The notes under the pieces: model-generated
Database searches by the model: none
Told to the model about the DNA's origin: nothing
The model's input: only the letters and a program-made list of their open reading frames with translations
Assembly (NCBI GenBank): GCA_040264895.1
Contig: JBDQHL010000051.1
Span: forward strand, 1-10,728
Direction: 5' to 3'
Length of the DNA: 10,728 bases
Source of the DNA: PGYR01 sp040264895
Lineage (GTDB): Bacteria > Bacteroidota > Ignavibacteria > Kapaibacteriales > UBA2268
Position numbers and translations under genes: made by a program
Part shown: positions 1 through 7,877 of the stretch, one piece after another
Layout of the letters: every line of letters begins with the position of its first letter
Numbering within the stretch: the stretch's first letter is position 1

Positions 1-666
1 AACTGCAGGTAGTTTAAATTCCGTCATTTCACCATTGAATAATCTAGTAGTACCATCATATTCTTGAGCATTAAACAAAATGTTACCATTTGTTGGATAA
101 GTTTCTGGAATTGGAGCTACAAAATTAATTGCATAATCTTCTACTTCTCCATATCCATAATAGTAATTAGGTTGATAATAGAGTGCACATGCATCGTTTA
201 GATTATAATAGTAATTAACCATTACTCTCAGAACTGATGGACCTTCAGGAACATCTTCACCTACATTAAATTCAAATTTGTCAGTATAGAACTGAGTAGG
301 AGGATATCTAAATTTACCAGTATATCTATAGAATTTAGCTATAAATTCTTCGTCTGGTCCAATTCTATTATAATCCCATCTTTGATCGTCATTTTTGTCT
401 AAATAGATTCAAACAAAACCATAATAATATAAACCATATTTTACTGATATCTCGAAACTATTACCGATATTTAGTTCATATGCACCACCAGTTTCTTCGA
501 TTGTAGCCCATTGTTCATAACCAGAATTAAGTCTTTCGATAACAGTAGTTCCTTCCGTTACATCTTCTACTATGACGTCGTTTATTTGACCTACTGGAAG
601 CCAATAACCAACACGGTCAAAACCACAATATTGCGCATCAGCTTCAGACTGTGGTAAGGCAAACAT
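1..666 (-). pseudogene. GEVED-domain secreted/surface protein, interrupted by in-frame TGA; partial at left edge
   Basis: The minus strand from ATG 664-666 reads to the window edge in one frame (222 codons), broken once by TGA at 409-411 (codon 86). Before the stop, a mature-looking N-terminus (ADAQYCG, codons 9-15) leads into beta-rich sequence. After it come IYLDKNDD (87-94), Cys160 and GEVEDY (173-178). This is the GEVED domain of Bacteroidota secreted proteins, whose core usually reads V-W-I-D-x-N-x-D. The TGA therefore sits at the expected Trp, one transition from TGG. Directly before the ATG is TAA (667-669), preceded in frame by ATG AAA CCA TGG TTA TTG (670-687), so a likely signal peptide is also split. 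Two nonsense codons point to a decaying gene. Sequencing error or recoding remain possible. The family is probably exported and displayed on the cell surface, but the C-terminus is outside the window. It lies downstream of the T9SS gene on the same strand, behind a terminator. Confidence 0.75.
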
Positions 667-979
667 TTACAATAACCATGGTTTCATATTTTTGTTACAG
701 CTCATATTGCCATAAGTCCATATATTTTTACAGTTACACAGCCTCCGGAGTTACATATTAGTTAGTTTATTCTTATTTAGGTAACAAATACGGTACTAAT
801 TATTTCATACTTTTATTGCTTATTTCTGTAAATAACTTATTTAAATAGCTTATCTATTTCGTTGTGCTTTCTTACTTTGATACTAAAACACTTAGCACAA
901 GAATCTTTTATCACAAAAAAAAAGCACAATTTTCTAAGAAAAATTGTGCTTTTTAATTTAAAAACTATATTTGAACTAA
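667..979. other. Gene-free spacer of 313 bases
   Basis: This spacer lies between the stop of the large T9SS gene and the broken GEVED gene. It holds the terminator at 919-954. At its left end (670-705) is an in-frame remnant of the GEVED gene's possible signal peptide. It also has four copies of the hexamer GCACAA or its complement (862-867, 895-900, 924-929, 944-949) and a short imperfect direct repeat (685-700 and 719-733). I found no ORF with family features and no clear TTTG-N19-TAnnTTTG promoter on the minus strand for the downstream gene. Confidence 0.6.
915..954 (-). terminator. Rho-independent terminator of the large T9SS gene
   Basis: A perfect 15-bp stem (919-933 paired with 940-954) closes a 6-base loop. 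On the minus strand it is followed by a run of nine T (complement of A915-A923). It begins 25 bases past the TAA stop of the 1414-residue protein gene. The AT-rich arms also leave a shorter T-run on the plus strand, but no plus-strand gene precedes it here. Confidence 0.85.
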
Positions 980-3900
980 TTATCTAACGATACTTAGTTG
1001 TTTAGTTTGCATTCCGCTTTCGCTTCTGATTACAACAGTGTAAGCACCGTTAGCAAGGTCAGAAACATTTAGTTGATATTCAGAGTTACTGAATTTATCA
1101 GCAAGAACAACACTACCAGTCATATCTACAACTTCAATAGTTAACAATTCACTATTAGGGTTGCTAATATTTAAGTCAGTATTGTTAGAAGCAGGGTTTT
1201 GGCTGAAACCATTGAAAGTAAAGTTACCTTCTGGCTTAACTTCAACAAATCTTACTTGCTCTTCTGCTTGATTAGAACCGTCAAAATCAATCACTCTTAA
1301 TCTATAAGCATAAGTGTTACCATATTTAACGTTGTTGTCTACTACAGGACCGTAGTAGTTCATTTCGTTAGATATACCAACTGCATCAACCTCTAAACCA
1401 GTAGAAGCAAAATTACTTGCTACAGTATTTCCATTAGCATCAGCTCTTTCAACAATAAACTTAGAAGTATTAGATTCTGAAGCAGTAGCCCAGTCTAATA
1501 CAACTGATTGGTTGCTTTGTACAGCATTGAAATCAGCTAGTTCAACAGGAACTATAGAAGCATCATTTCTTTCTAAGTGATCAATAGTACCTCTAATTAT
1601 TGTTTCAATATCACCGAAGTGTCTCCAATCAACTGTGTTGTGGATAATATTGTAAGTAATAGTAATAGTTGTAGTACCAAGTATTTGACCATTTAGTGGA
1701 TCTGCTAAGTTAAATAAGTATGCAGAACTAGATAAACCGTATAATGGTTTGAAATCGCTACCTTCGTTACGAGGAGTAACTACAGCAGGGAATGGAGGCT
1801 TATCCGAAGGATAAGTAACCATACCATTACCATCATTATACATTGGTTCTTCGATTGGTATTACATAGTCTTCACTAATGTTATCACCAATGATAGTATT
1901 ACCTTCGTAAGAAGCTCCTGTACCCAATGGATCACTGTTTACATAGTCAGCTCTCAATAATATATTATTGAAATCTTCATCCATGTTTAAAGCAGCCCAT
2001 TCTTCAGTTGAGAATACAATATTGTTTTTCAATCTTTCAGAACCAGCATCTAAGAAGTGGTATATATCTAACTTCTCGAATCTTGTAGGTAATACATTGT
2101 AACCTTCAGAATAGAATATGAAATTATACATAGTATAATCTACAGCTCTTGGCTCCCAGCTACCTCTATCAAAAATATCATAGTCGTAAACTGGATCATC
2201 TGAAGGAGAAATAACAGAGTAACCAATACTATTAAATCCTTCTATGATAGCATCGTAGTTCAATTTACCAACAGTTTCTTGAGTTGGGTCTAATACCGGA
2301 TTAGCATTAGTGTTAACTGAAGATACTAATAAGTGTCTTGGAGTTTTCTTTAAGTAGAATCTAACAAATTTAGAGTATTTGTTATTTACGTTCTCTTGAT
2401 CAGAACCAACAACAATGTCTATTCTATATCTAGGAGTAACGTTAGCTGCCATAGTTCTGAACATTTCAGGTACTCTATTTGGAGTATATCCTGGTATTGA
2501 ATCAGCTATTAGATCATCATAAGCCATAGGATTCCAGTCATTGAGAATATCACCTTCAGCTAATTCGAAATCTACTGTTCTGTTATCAGTTGCTGGTATA
2601 GTTACCTCAACTTCTTTCTCAAGAATTGGCATGTTATCCATTTCAAAATTACCTAAAGAATCTGCTCTGTAAATTCTAACAAAAACTCTAGTACCAGCTT
2701 GTTGTATTGAACCATTATTTCTAATGTTTGCAACTACATTCACTGGGGCTTCTGTCATTATGTACTCAGCTTCAGAGAATTGAGTAGTAATGTCTCTGTA
2801 TGATCTTGGCTCAAGTATAGTTACTGGGCTCAAATCAAATATAAATAAATCACCAAAGAATTCATCAGCACCTATATCATATCTTTGACCTGCAGCACCT
2901 CTACGGTCGCCATCAAAATCATCTCTTAACCAGCTAATTGTTTCACCACGGTTATTTAATATTGAGTTAACAGGAGCAGGGCTCACTCTAACACTCAATA
3001 ACGCTGGCTCAATCGCATCTCTTTGGAAAGCTTCGTGATCAGCAACAAAATTACCATAAACTGAGTTGTTTTGAGTATTTGTTGCAGCTTGAATTTGATT
3101 CAAGTTAGCATATTCTAAATTATAACCAGTAGTTATAATGTCATCATTTTCGTCTTCTTCGATATATCTGAATAGATCTAAGTTAGTGTTATCAAGAACG
3201 CCAACGTCGAAACCAGACCAATAAGCGTTTCTATCAATATCAACGTTATCTAATTCCATATTACCTTGGAATAAGATCGAAGCAGAGAAAGGAGTTATTG
3301 AAGTGATATTTGGATCAACGATTGAAATTGCATTATTAATAACTTTAGTAAATACAGTATTCTGTACACCAATACCAGCAGTTAAACCAGTATTAGGTGA
3401 TCCAGTAGCACCAATAACTATTGTGTTATTTACAATATCATCTGCTCTACTTGAGTAAGACTTAACATCTGGAGTTAAAAGGTCAGCACCTCTTTCAGTT
3501 AATAAGTGAATACCAGCTCTGCTAGCAGCACCATTTGAAATATTTAGTCCCCAAATAAAGTTATTTGCGATTCTTGTTCTTTCAGCAACCCTTGGGAAAG
3601 TAGTAGGGTTTTCACCTGTTTCATATAGAGTTCTGTCTTGTTCTACTCTAATACCTGTTACATTAGTATTTGAGTTTAAGTTTGTAATTCTATTGTCTAA
3701 CAAACTTAATCTAACATTGTGATAACCTTTTGCACTTGAAGATACAATACCACCAGCTTCAATACCTATAGCATTGTTACCACTAGGAGCGTTAATATCC
3801 CAAATTAAGTTATTTTCTACTGTTACATCTTCAGTATAACCGACAAAGATACCAGCTCTAGTAGCATCCCATATTCTGTTACCAGAAATTACATTGTTAG

Positions 3901-5224
3901 TGTTGTAATAAGTCTTTAATGTATCTAATTCATTAGGGTCATAATTATGTCTTAATATACCTAAACCAAGATCCATGATACCCAAAGCAAAGCTGCTAAT
4001 ATCATTATTCATTAACTTGTTGTCAAAGTTAGTAAGTGTATCTCTTAAATCACCTATGAATTCTGTAGCTTCTAAAAGAGTAGATCTGTTTAGAATACCT
4101 GCAGAATAACTAACATCTGTGTTGTTTGCAGCTCTGAAAGTATTTCTATCATATGTAAATCCATTATCCTGGCTAAATTTAGCAGCAGGAACTGAAATAC
4201 TATTCTGGATTTGCGGAGAATTATTTGTAATCAAACAGTTTTGAACTGTAATATTTGATGAACCTCTTTGTAAGTATACAGCTGCACCAAATAAATTATT
4301 AGTAGTGTTTAATTCAAATTCAAAGCATTTTTGAGAACCACCATCAAAAGTAATATAACCAGCAGAACGAGCATATTCTCTTTCTGGGAAGGTATTAATT
4401 ACTGCATTTTGGTTGTCAGGTTGTAAGTTATGACCGAATAATAGACCAATACCAGATTCAGCATTCATGACAAATTTTACACCACCACGAACTGCAATTC
4501 TGTTGTTCGCAGGTCTCATTCTAATAGTATAAACACCATCTTCATCGTTAGGGTCAGTAGTTGGACCAACACCGATAATTCTAGCAGACATATCCCAAGC
4601 AGGAGCAACAGGATCGTTTGTAGTTAAAACATACTCGGGGTCAGTAAATCTAAACTCAACATCAGCTGAGATACCTTCAAAATAAAGAGCATCCATTAGA
4701 TCATCAACTGTTTCAAAGTTTGTGATGTTTTGAGTTGAAGATAATTTTGAATCTAATTTACCAACAGTGATTACACCAGATAAACCTTTTTCAACTTCGA
4801 ACGCAACTGTTTTCTCAGAATTATTGTTAATTCCATCATATGGATTAACAGCCCAAGTTTTAGCAGTATATTGACCTGAGTTTCTAATTATCAATTTAGG
4901 GAAAGAAACAAGAATTTCGCTTTCATTTCGGCCAAAATTTTCTATTATTCTTTCTTCTTGGTAAACAACATTGCCATCGTTATCAGTAATTTCCATGTGG
5001 AAAGTTACATTTACTGAGTCAGAAACGCCTTCGCTTTCGACTACAACAATTGGTTCGTAAGGTCTGTTGATTTTAAAAACCCCATCTTTCTTAGGACTTT
5101 GGAATTGACTTACGATAAACGCCTCATCCTTAGCATCTGCTGTTCTTCCTGACGGGAATGCCATCAGTATGACGACAATCGAGAGAAACGCTATCGTCAG
5201 TTTATTTAGTAGTTTTCCCTTCAT
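980..5224 (-). CDS. Large modular secreted protein: parallel beta-helix, CARDB-like, FnIII and T9SS type A C-terminal sorting domain
   Basis: This 1414-residue protein is exported by Sec and then probably by the type IX system to the cell surface. I chose ATG 5222-5224 over the in-frame GTG at 5231-5233 because it gives a clean signal peptide: basic MKGKLLNK, a hydrophobic core, and cleavage after ADA at about residue 31. Next come a beta-sandwich-like region (about 35-145) and a right-handed parallel beta-helix (about 215-680) with recurring turns such as NNVISGNRIWD, VENNLIWDI and IANNFIWGL. After these are a DIGADEF motif (783-789) typical of choice-of-anchor/beta-helix surface proteins, a CARDB-like beta domain (about 795-950) and an unassigned alpha/beta region (about 962-1215). 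The C-terminal part is an FnIII domain starting VPVELADFNAV (about 1225-1330) and the T9SS sorting domain (about 1340-1414; NPASNN, then NGAYTVVIRS). The helix may bind or cleave polysaccharide, but I see no assignable catalytic site. It looks monocistronic, with a strong terminator downstream. Confidence 0.93.
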   Translation of the reverse strand: MKGKLLNKLTIAFLSIVVILMAFPSGRTADAKDEAFIVSQFQSPKKDGVFKINRPYEPIVVVESEGVSDSVNVTFHMEITDNDGNVVYQEERIIENFGRNESEILVSFPKLIIRNSGQYTAKTWAVNPYDGINNNSEKTVAFEVEKGLSGVITVGKLDSKLSSTQNITNFETVDDLMDALYFEGISADVEFRFTDPEYVLTTNDPVAPAWDMSARIIGVGPTTDPNDEDGVYTIRMRPANNRIAVRGGVKFVMNAESGIGLLFGHNLQPDNQNAVINTFPEREYARSAGYITFDGGSQKCFEFELNTTNNLFGAAVYLQRGSSNITVQNCLITNNSPQIQNSISVPAAKFSQDNGFTYDRNTFRAANNTDVSYSAGILNRSTLLEATEFIGDLRDTLTNFDNKLMNNDISSFALGIMDLGLGILRHNYDPNELDTLKTYYNTNNVISGNRIWDATRAGIFVGYTEDVTVENNLIWDINAPSGNNAIGIEAGGIVSSSAKGYHNVRLSLLDNRITNLNSNTNVTGIRVEQDRTLYETGENPTTFPRVAERTRIANNFIWGLNISNGAASRAGIHLLTERGADLLTPDVKSYSSRADDIVNNTIVIGATGSPNTGLTAGIGVQNTVFTKVINNAISIVDPNITSITPFSASILFQGNMELDNVDIDRNAYWSGFDVGVLDNTNLDLFRYIEEDENDDIITTGYNLEYANLNQIQAATNTQNNSVYGNFVADHEAFQRDAIEPALLSVRVSPAPVNSILNNRGETISWLRDDFDGDRRGAAGQRYDIGADEFFGDLFIFDLSPVTILEPRSYRDITTQFSEAEYIMTEAPVNVVANIRNNGSIQQAGTRVFVRIYRADSLGNFEMDNMPILEKEVEVTIPATDNRTVDFELAEGDILNDWNPMAYDDLIADSIPGYTPNRVPEMFRTMAANVTPRYRIDIVVGSDQENVNNKYSKFVRFYLKKTPRHLLVSSVNTNANPVLDPTQETVGKLNYDAIIEGFNSIGYSVISPSDDPVYDYDIFDRGSWEPRAVDYTMYNFIFYSEGYNVLPTRFEKLDIYHFLDAGSERLKNNIVFSTEEWAALNMDEDFNNILLRADYVNSDPLGTGASYEGNTIIGDNISEDYVIPIEEPMYNDGNGMVTYPSDKPPFPAVVTPRNEGSDFKPLYGLSSSAYLFNLADPLNGQILGTTTITITYNIIHNTVDWRHFGDIETIIRGTIDHLERNDASIVPVELADFNAVQSNQSVVLDWATASESNTSKFIVERADANGNTVASNFASTGLEVDAVGISNEMNYYGPVVDNNVKYGNTYAYRLRVIDFDGSNQAEEQVRFVEVKPEGNFTFNGFSQNPASNNTDLNISNPNSELLTIEVVDMTGSVVLADKFSNSEYQLNVSDLANGAYTVVIRSESGMQTKQLSIVR

Positions 5225-5288
5225 TATGGGCACCTATTTAATTTGTTAAACATGATATATTTTATATACTTTATCTTACATTTGCTTT

Positions 5289-5322
5289 TAGGCAACAGCA
5301 ATAATAACAAAAATGTTGCTTA
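5289..5322. promoter_or_regulatory. Inverted repeat in the divergent spacer; possible operator or leader hairpin
   Basis: GCAACA (5292-5297) and TGTTGC (5314-5319) form an exact dyad with a 16-base spacer. It extends to 9 pairs per arm if one G-U pair is allowed (5289-5297 with 5314-5322). It lies between the divergent T9SS gene and the aspartokinase-like gene, 65-98 bases upstream of the T9SS gene start. It could be an operator or a leader hairpin. A dyad this short can also occur by chance in AT-rich DNA. Confidence 0.25.
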
Positions 5323-5406
5323 TAAAGACAAACAATCTTACCTCCTATATCTTTTTGAGAAAATACGGGAAGTAGCATTATCTAACTTAAATAAAAAATA
5401 TTAAAT

Positions 5407-6471
5407 ATGAAAATAATAAAAATAGGTGGTACCGCTTTATCTAACTCTAAAAGTATCAATAAGTTTTGTTCTAGCTTCAAAAACCTTACAACTCCCTCTA
5501 TTGTTGTAGTTTCGGCGTTAGGCAAGCTTAGTGCTGAACTTAAAAACCACTTCTATTCACCTACTTCCAATGATAATTATTTTCCATTAATAAGTATTTT
5601 TACTGAATTTAAGCACTTATTGTGCCAAAATTATTTAAATCAATTTGATGAATACACCTTACAGTGTCAGAAAAAACTTACAGATATTATGGCTGGCTGC
5701 GAAATTACTGAGGAGTATTTAGAAGAATCCCTAGATAAAATACTTGTTTTAGGTGAATTGGTATCGTCTTTCTTTATCCATTGTGTTTTAAAATCAAATA
5801 ATATTGAATCTCAATTCCTTGATATCAGAGGTACTATTATTACTGATAGTAATTTTGGTAAGGCTGAACCAAATGTTAGCAAATCAATAGAAAATTTATC
5901 TAGTTTATCATATTCTAACTTAACTATTACACAAGGTTTTATAGCATCAGACAAGTATAATAATGATACAACCATGGGTTTCGAGAGTTCAAATCTTAGT
6001 GCCCTTCTAATAGCAAAGGCATTAGAGTGTGATTCAATAGATATTTACACGAAGGTTAATCAAATTCATATACTTGATCCCGAGCTATACGATACACATC
6101 AAGTAAATTACATACCATATCGATCTGCGAAAAGATTAGCTTTGAGTGGCAATAAATTATTTTTCCCTGGTATGATAGAATTAGCTGAAAGTAGAAAAAT
6201 AGTAATTAAGTATAAAGGTTTAGAATCAACCAAAGAAACAATTATCTCAGAAAAGGATGCATTTGATTACCCTGTAATTTATAAAAGAGATAATGAATAC
6301 ATTATTACACCAATCAAAAGTGAAAATGCAATTTCAATTATTCAAAAGTATTCAAGTGAAATAGGAGATTTCAGTTATACTATTCAAGATTTCACTTTGG
6401 CTTTGATTCGTTGCGAGTTAAAAGAAATAGAGATACAAGAATCAGTTATTTCTCTTTTGAAAAAACACTAG
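5407..6471 (+). CDS. Aspartokinase-family protein, short and with altered active-site motifs
   Basis: The 354-residue product follows the amino-acid kinase fold of aspartokinase, which phosphorylates aspartate at the entry to Lys/Thr/Met synthesis. Matches in order are KIGGT (5-9, family KFGGT), VVVSALGK (33-40), LGE (115-117, family GE), DIRGTIITDSNFGKAEP (139-155), ITQGFIASD (174-182), a TTMGFESSN stretch (188-196), DIYTKVNQIHILDPE (212-226) and GNKLFFP (248-254, family GAKVLHP). Lys5 and Glu117 are kept. The family Arg-Gly/Glu-Gly-Ser-Asp motif is Phe-Glu-Ser-Ser-Asn, and the W-(T/K)-D-V-x-G loop has become YTKVNQ, so ATP or aspartate handling is doubtful. The usual length is about 400-450 with two ACT domains; here only about 55 residues follow the kinase domain. 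It may be a diverged, regulatory or inactive paralogue. No other amino-acid biosynthesis gene is nearby. The 3' end overlaps the converging Lpt permease gene. Confidence 0.82.
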   Translation: MKIIKIGGTALSNSKSINKFCSSFKNLTTPSIVVVSALGKLSAELKNHFYSPTSNDNYFPLISIFTEFKHLLCQNYLNQFDEYTLQCQKKLTDIMAGCEITEEYLEESLDKILVLGELVSSFFIHCVLKSNNIESQFLDIRGTIITDSNFGKAEPNVSKSIENLSSLSYSNLTITQGFIASDKYNNDTTMGFESSNLSALLIAKALECDSIDIYTKVNQIHILDPELYDTHQVNYIPYRSAKRLALSGNKLFFPGMIELAESRKIVIKYKGLESTKETIISEKDAFDYPVIYKRDNEYIITPIKSENAISIIQKYSSEIGDFSYTIQDFTLALIRCELKEIEIQESVISLLKKH

Positions 6472-7810
6472 TTAATTTTAGCATTTCGTTATTTACTCTA
6501 AGTGTTAGCAGAATGCCTACTAATAGGATTACAATATCAGCAAAGAACATTCCTAGAATAGGAGAAATAATTCCTTTGTCAGCCAGTTTTTCTCCAGCAA
6601 TCAAACAAGCCCAATATATAATATAAAATCCTAAACTTATTGCAGCGCTTATCCCGAAGTTACCCCCCTTAGTTCTAATACCAAGAGGTACACCAACAAA
6701 AACAAAAACGAAACAAGCAAAAGGGATAGAGTATTTCTTCCATATTTCTACCTCATACTTTCTAACTTTATTTTCTCTATTTTCTATTTTGAAAGCACTT
6801 GTTTTAACATCAGAAGCAAGGAAGTTAACATTTTTTTGGACCCTCTGGTATAGACTTCTTCTTGAAGTATCAATCATAAATGAGTCTAACTTAGTTTCTG
6901 TCTTTTCGTCAATTATTGAGATCTCACCTGCCAATAAATAATCCAAATGTTGTTCAACAATTGAATCAATAATACTTTGTGCAAACTGCGCATCATTCTT
7001 ACTCCCTTGAACAACTTTTCCCATGTCATTTATTGTCATTTCCCTGTCGCCACGAGATATAAGATTTACATCGGTTCTATTGAAATCAAAACCTGATGCC
7101 TCTGTTTTTAGTTGGTACTCCGAAAAATTTATAATCTTGTAATCATTAACTTCATCATTATTTCTCTGGTGTATCTCACCTTCATAAAGTCTTATTATAA
7201 GATTAGCATAATCGTCTGAAAATCCTATCTTTCCGCTATCTGCTGAAATTATATTTTGTTTATCAGCGTTCGAATAATCGTATATTGTTACATCTTTTAA
7301 TAGACCACTGATTGAATCCACTTGACGTGACAAAATAATCTTGCCGCCCATATTTGGTGAAAATTCACCAGGTTCTATGGCGAAAGTAGGCTTCTTTCTT
7401 TGTATATCATTCATTAGAACTTTAGCTTTATGGTTCGACTCAGGTAGAATAGAATCATTAAACCAAAATAGGGCCAAAGAAAGAACAATACCCATAAGCA
7501 CGGCTGGCTTCATCATAGAGAAGAGTGAGGTACCAGAAGATTTAATTATAGGTATCTCATAGTTGGCTGACATAGCACCAAATGCCATTAAGGTTGCAAA
7601 CAGAATCCCCATGGGTGCTGCCAAAACTACCATCCATGGTATATTAAGAATTATTGCTTGAACAATAACCATTGTCTCAATACCTTTTCCAAGCAACTTA
7701 TCTAGTGAGTTGATAATGAACTGCATGAGAAATATAAATACAACCGTCACAAAGCCAAACAGAAATGGGCCAATGTGAGCTCTTATTATATACCAGTTAA
7801 TTAATTTCAT
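6446..7810 (-). CDS. LptF/LptG-family (YjgP/YjgQ) permease
   Basis: This is a membrane subunit of the LptB2FG ABC transporter, which extracts lipopolysaccharide from the inner membrane and passes it to LptC and the periplasmic bridge. The 454 residues show the family plan: a cytoplasmic start (MKLINWYIIRAH), three N-terminal membrane segments (about 14-34, 52-78, 100-117), a large periplasmic beta-jellyroll (about 140-340), and three C-terminal segments (about 360-376, 386-405, 417-437). Family hallmarks are LLGKGIE after the first segment, the PMGILFATLMAFG stretch (66-78) and VGVPLGIRTKGGNFG (372-386). I cannot tell LptF from LptG. The longish periplasmic domain is common in Bacteroidota. 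It is the last gene of a minus-strand run, 67 bases after the GPP34 gene, and could be co-transcribed with it. Its last five codons plus stop overlap antisense with the aspartokinase-like gene. The next base upstream of ATG gives no clear Shine-Dalgarno, as usual for this group. Confidence 0.9.
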   Translation of the reverse strand: MKLINWYIIRAHIGPFLFGFVTVVFIFLMQFIINSLDKLLGKGIETMVIVQAIILNIPWMVVLAAPMGILFATLMAFGAMSANYEIPIIKSSGTSLFSMMKPAVLMGIVLSLALFWFNDSILPESNHKAKVLMNDIQRKKPTFAIEPGEFSPNMGGKIILSRQVDSISGLLKDVTIYDYSNADKQNIISADSGKIGFSDDYANLIIRLYEGEIHQRNNDEVNDYKIINFSEYQLKTEASGFDFNRTDVNLISRGDREMTINDMGKVVQGSKNDAQFAQSIIDSIVEQHLDYLLAGEISIIDEKTETKLDSFMIDTSRRSLYQRVQKNVNFLASDVKTSAFKIENRENKVRKYEVEIWKKYSIPFACFVFVFVGVPLGIRTKGGNFGISAAISLGFYIIYWACLIAGEKLADKGIISPILGMFFADIVILLVGILLTLRVNNEMLKLTSVFSKEK

Positions 7811-7877
7811 TTAGTAAATTGGTGTTGTAATTACGATGCAAATTACACCATTATATCAGTTCAATGCAATACTTATT

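Noticed and set aside
1..666. TGA recoded as Trp or selenocysteine in this organism
   Set aside because: All roughly 28 Trp in the intact genes are TGG, which would be unexpected for an AT-rich genome with TGA reassigned. There is no hairpin evident just past the TGA and no Cys/Sec expected at this site. A nonsense mutation explains it more simply.
5225..5233. GTG start three codons upstream for the large T9SS protein
   Set aside because: It adds only Met-Pro-Ile ahead of a typical signal peptide beginning MKGKLLNK. ATG at 5222-5224 is the commoner start codon and there is no better ribosome site for the GTG.
5354..5386. Promoter for the aspartokinase-like gene (TTTG, then TATCTAAC after 21 bases)
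   Set aside because: The second element matches TAnnTTTG poorly and the spacing is off. In such AT-rich sequence this is not above chance.
7820..7850. Hairpin between the GPP34 and Lpt permease genes (GTAATT with AATTAC, TGGTGT with ACACCA)
   Set aside because: The arms overlap and need a bulge, and no T-run follows on the minus strand. It is too weak to call a terminator or operator.
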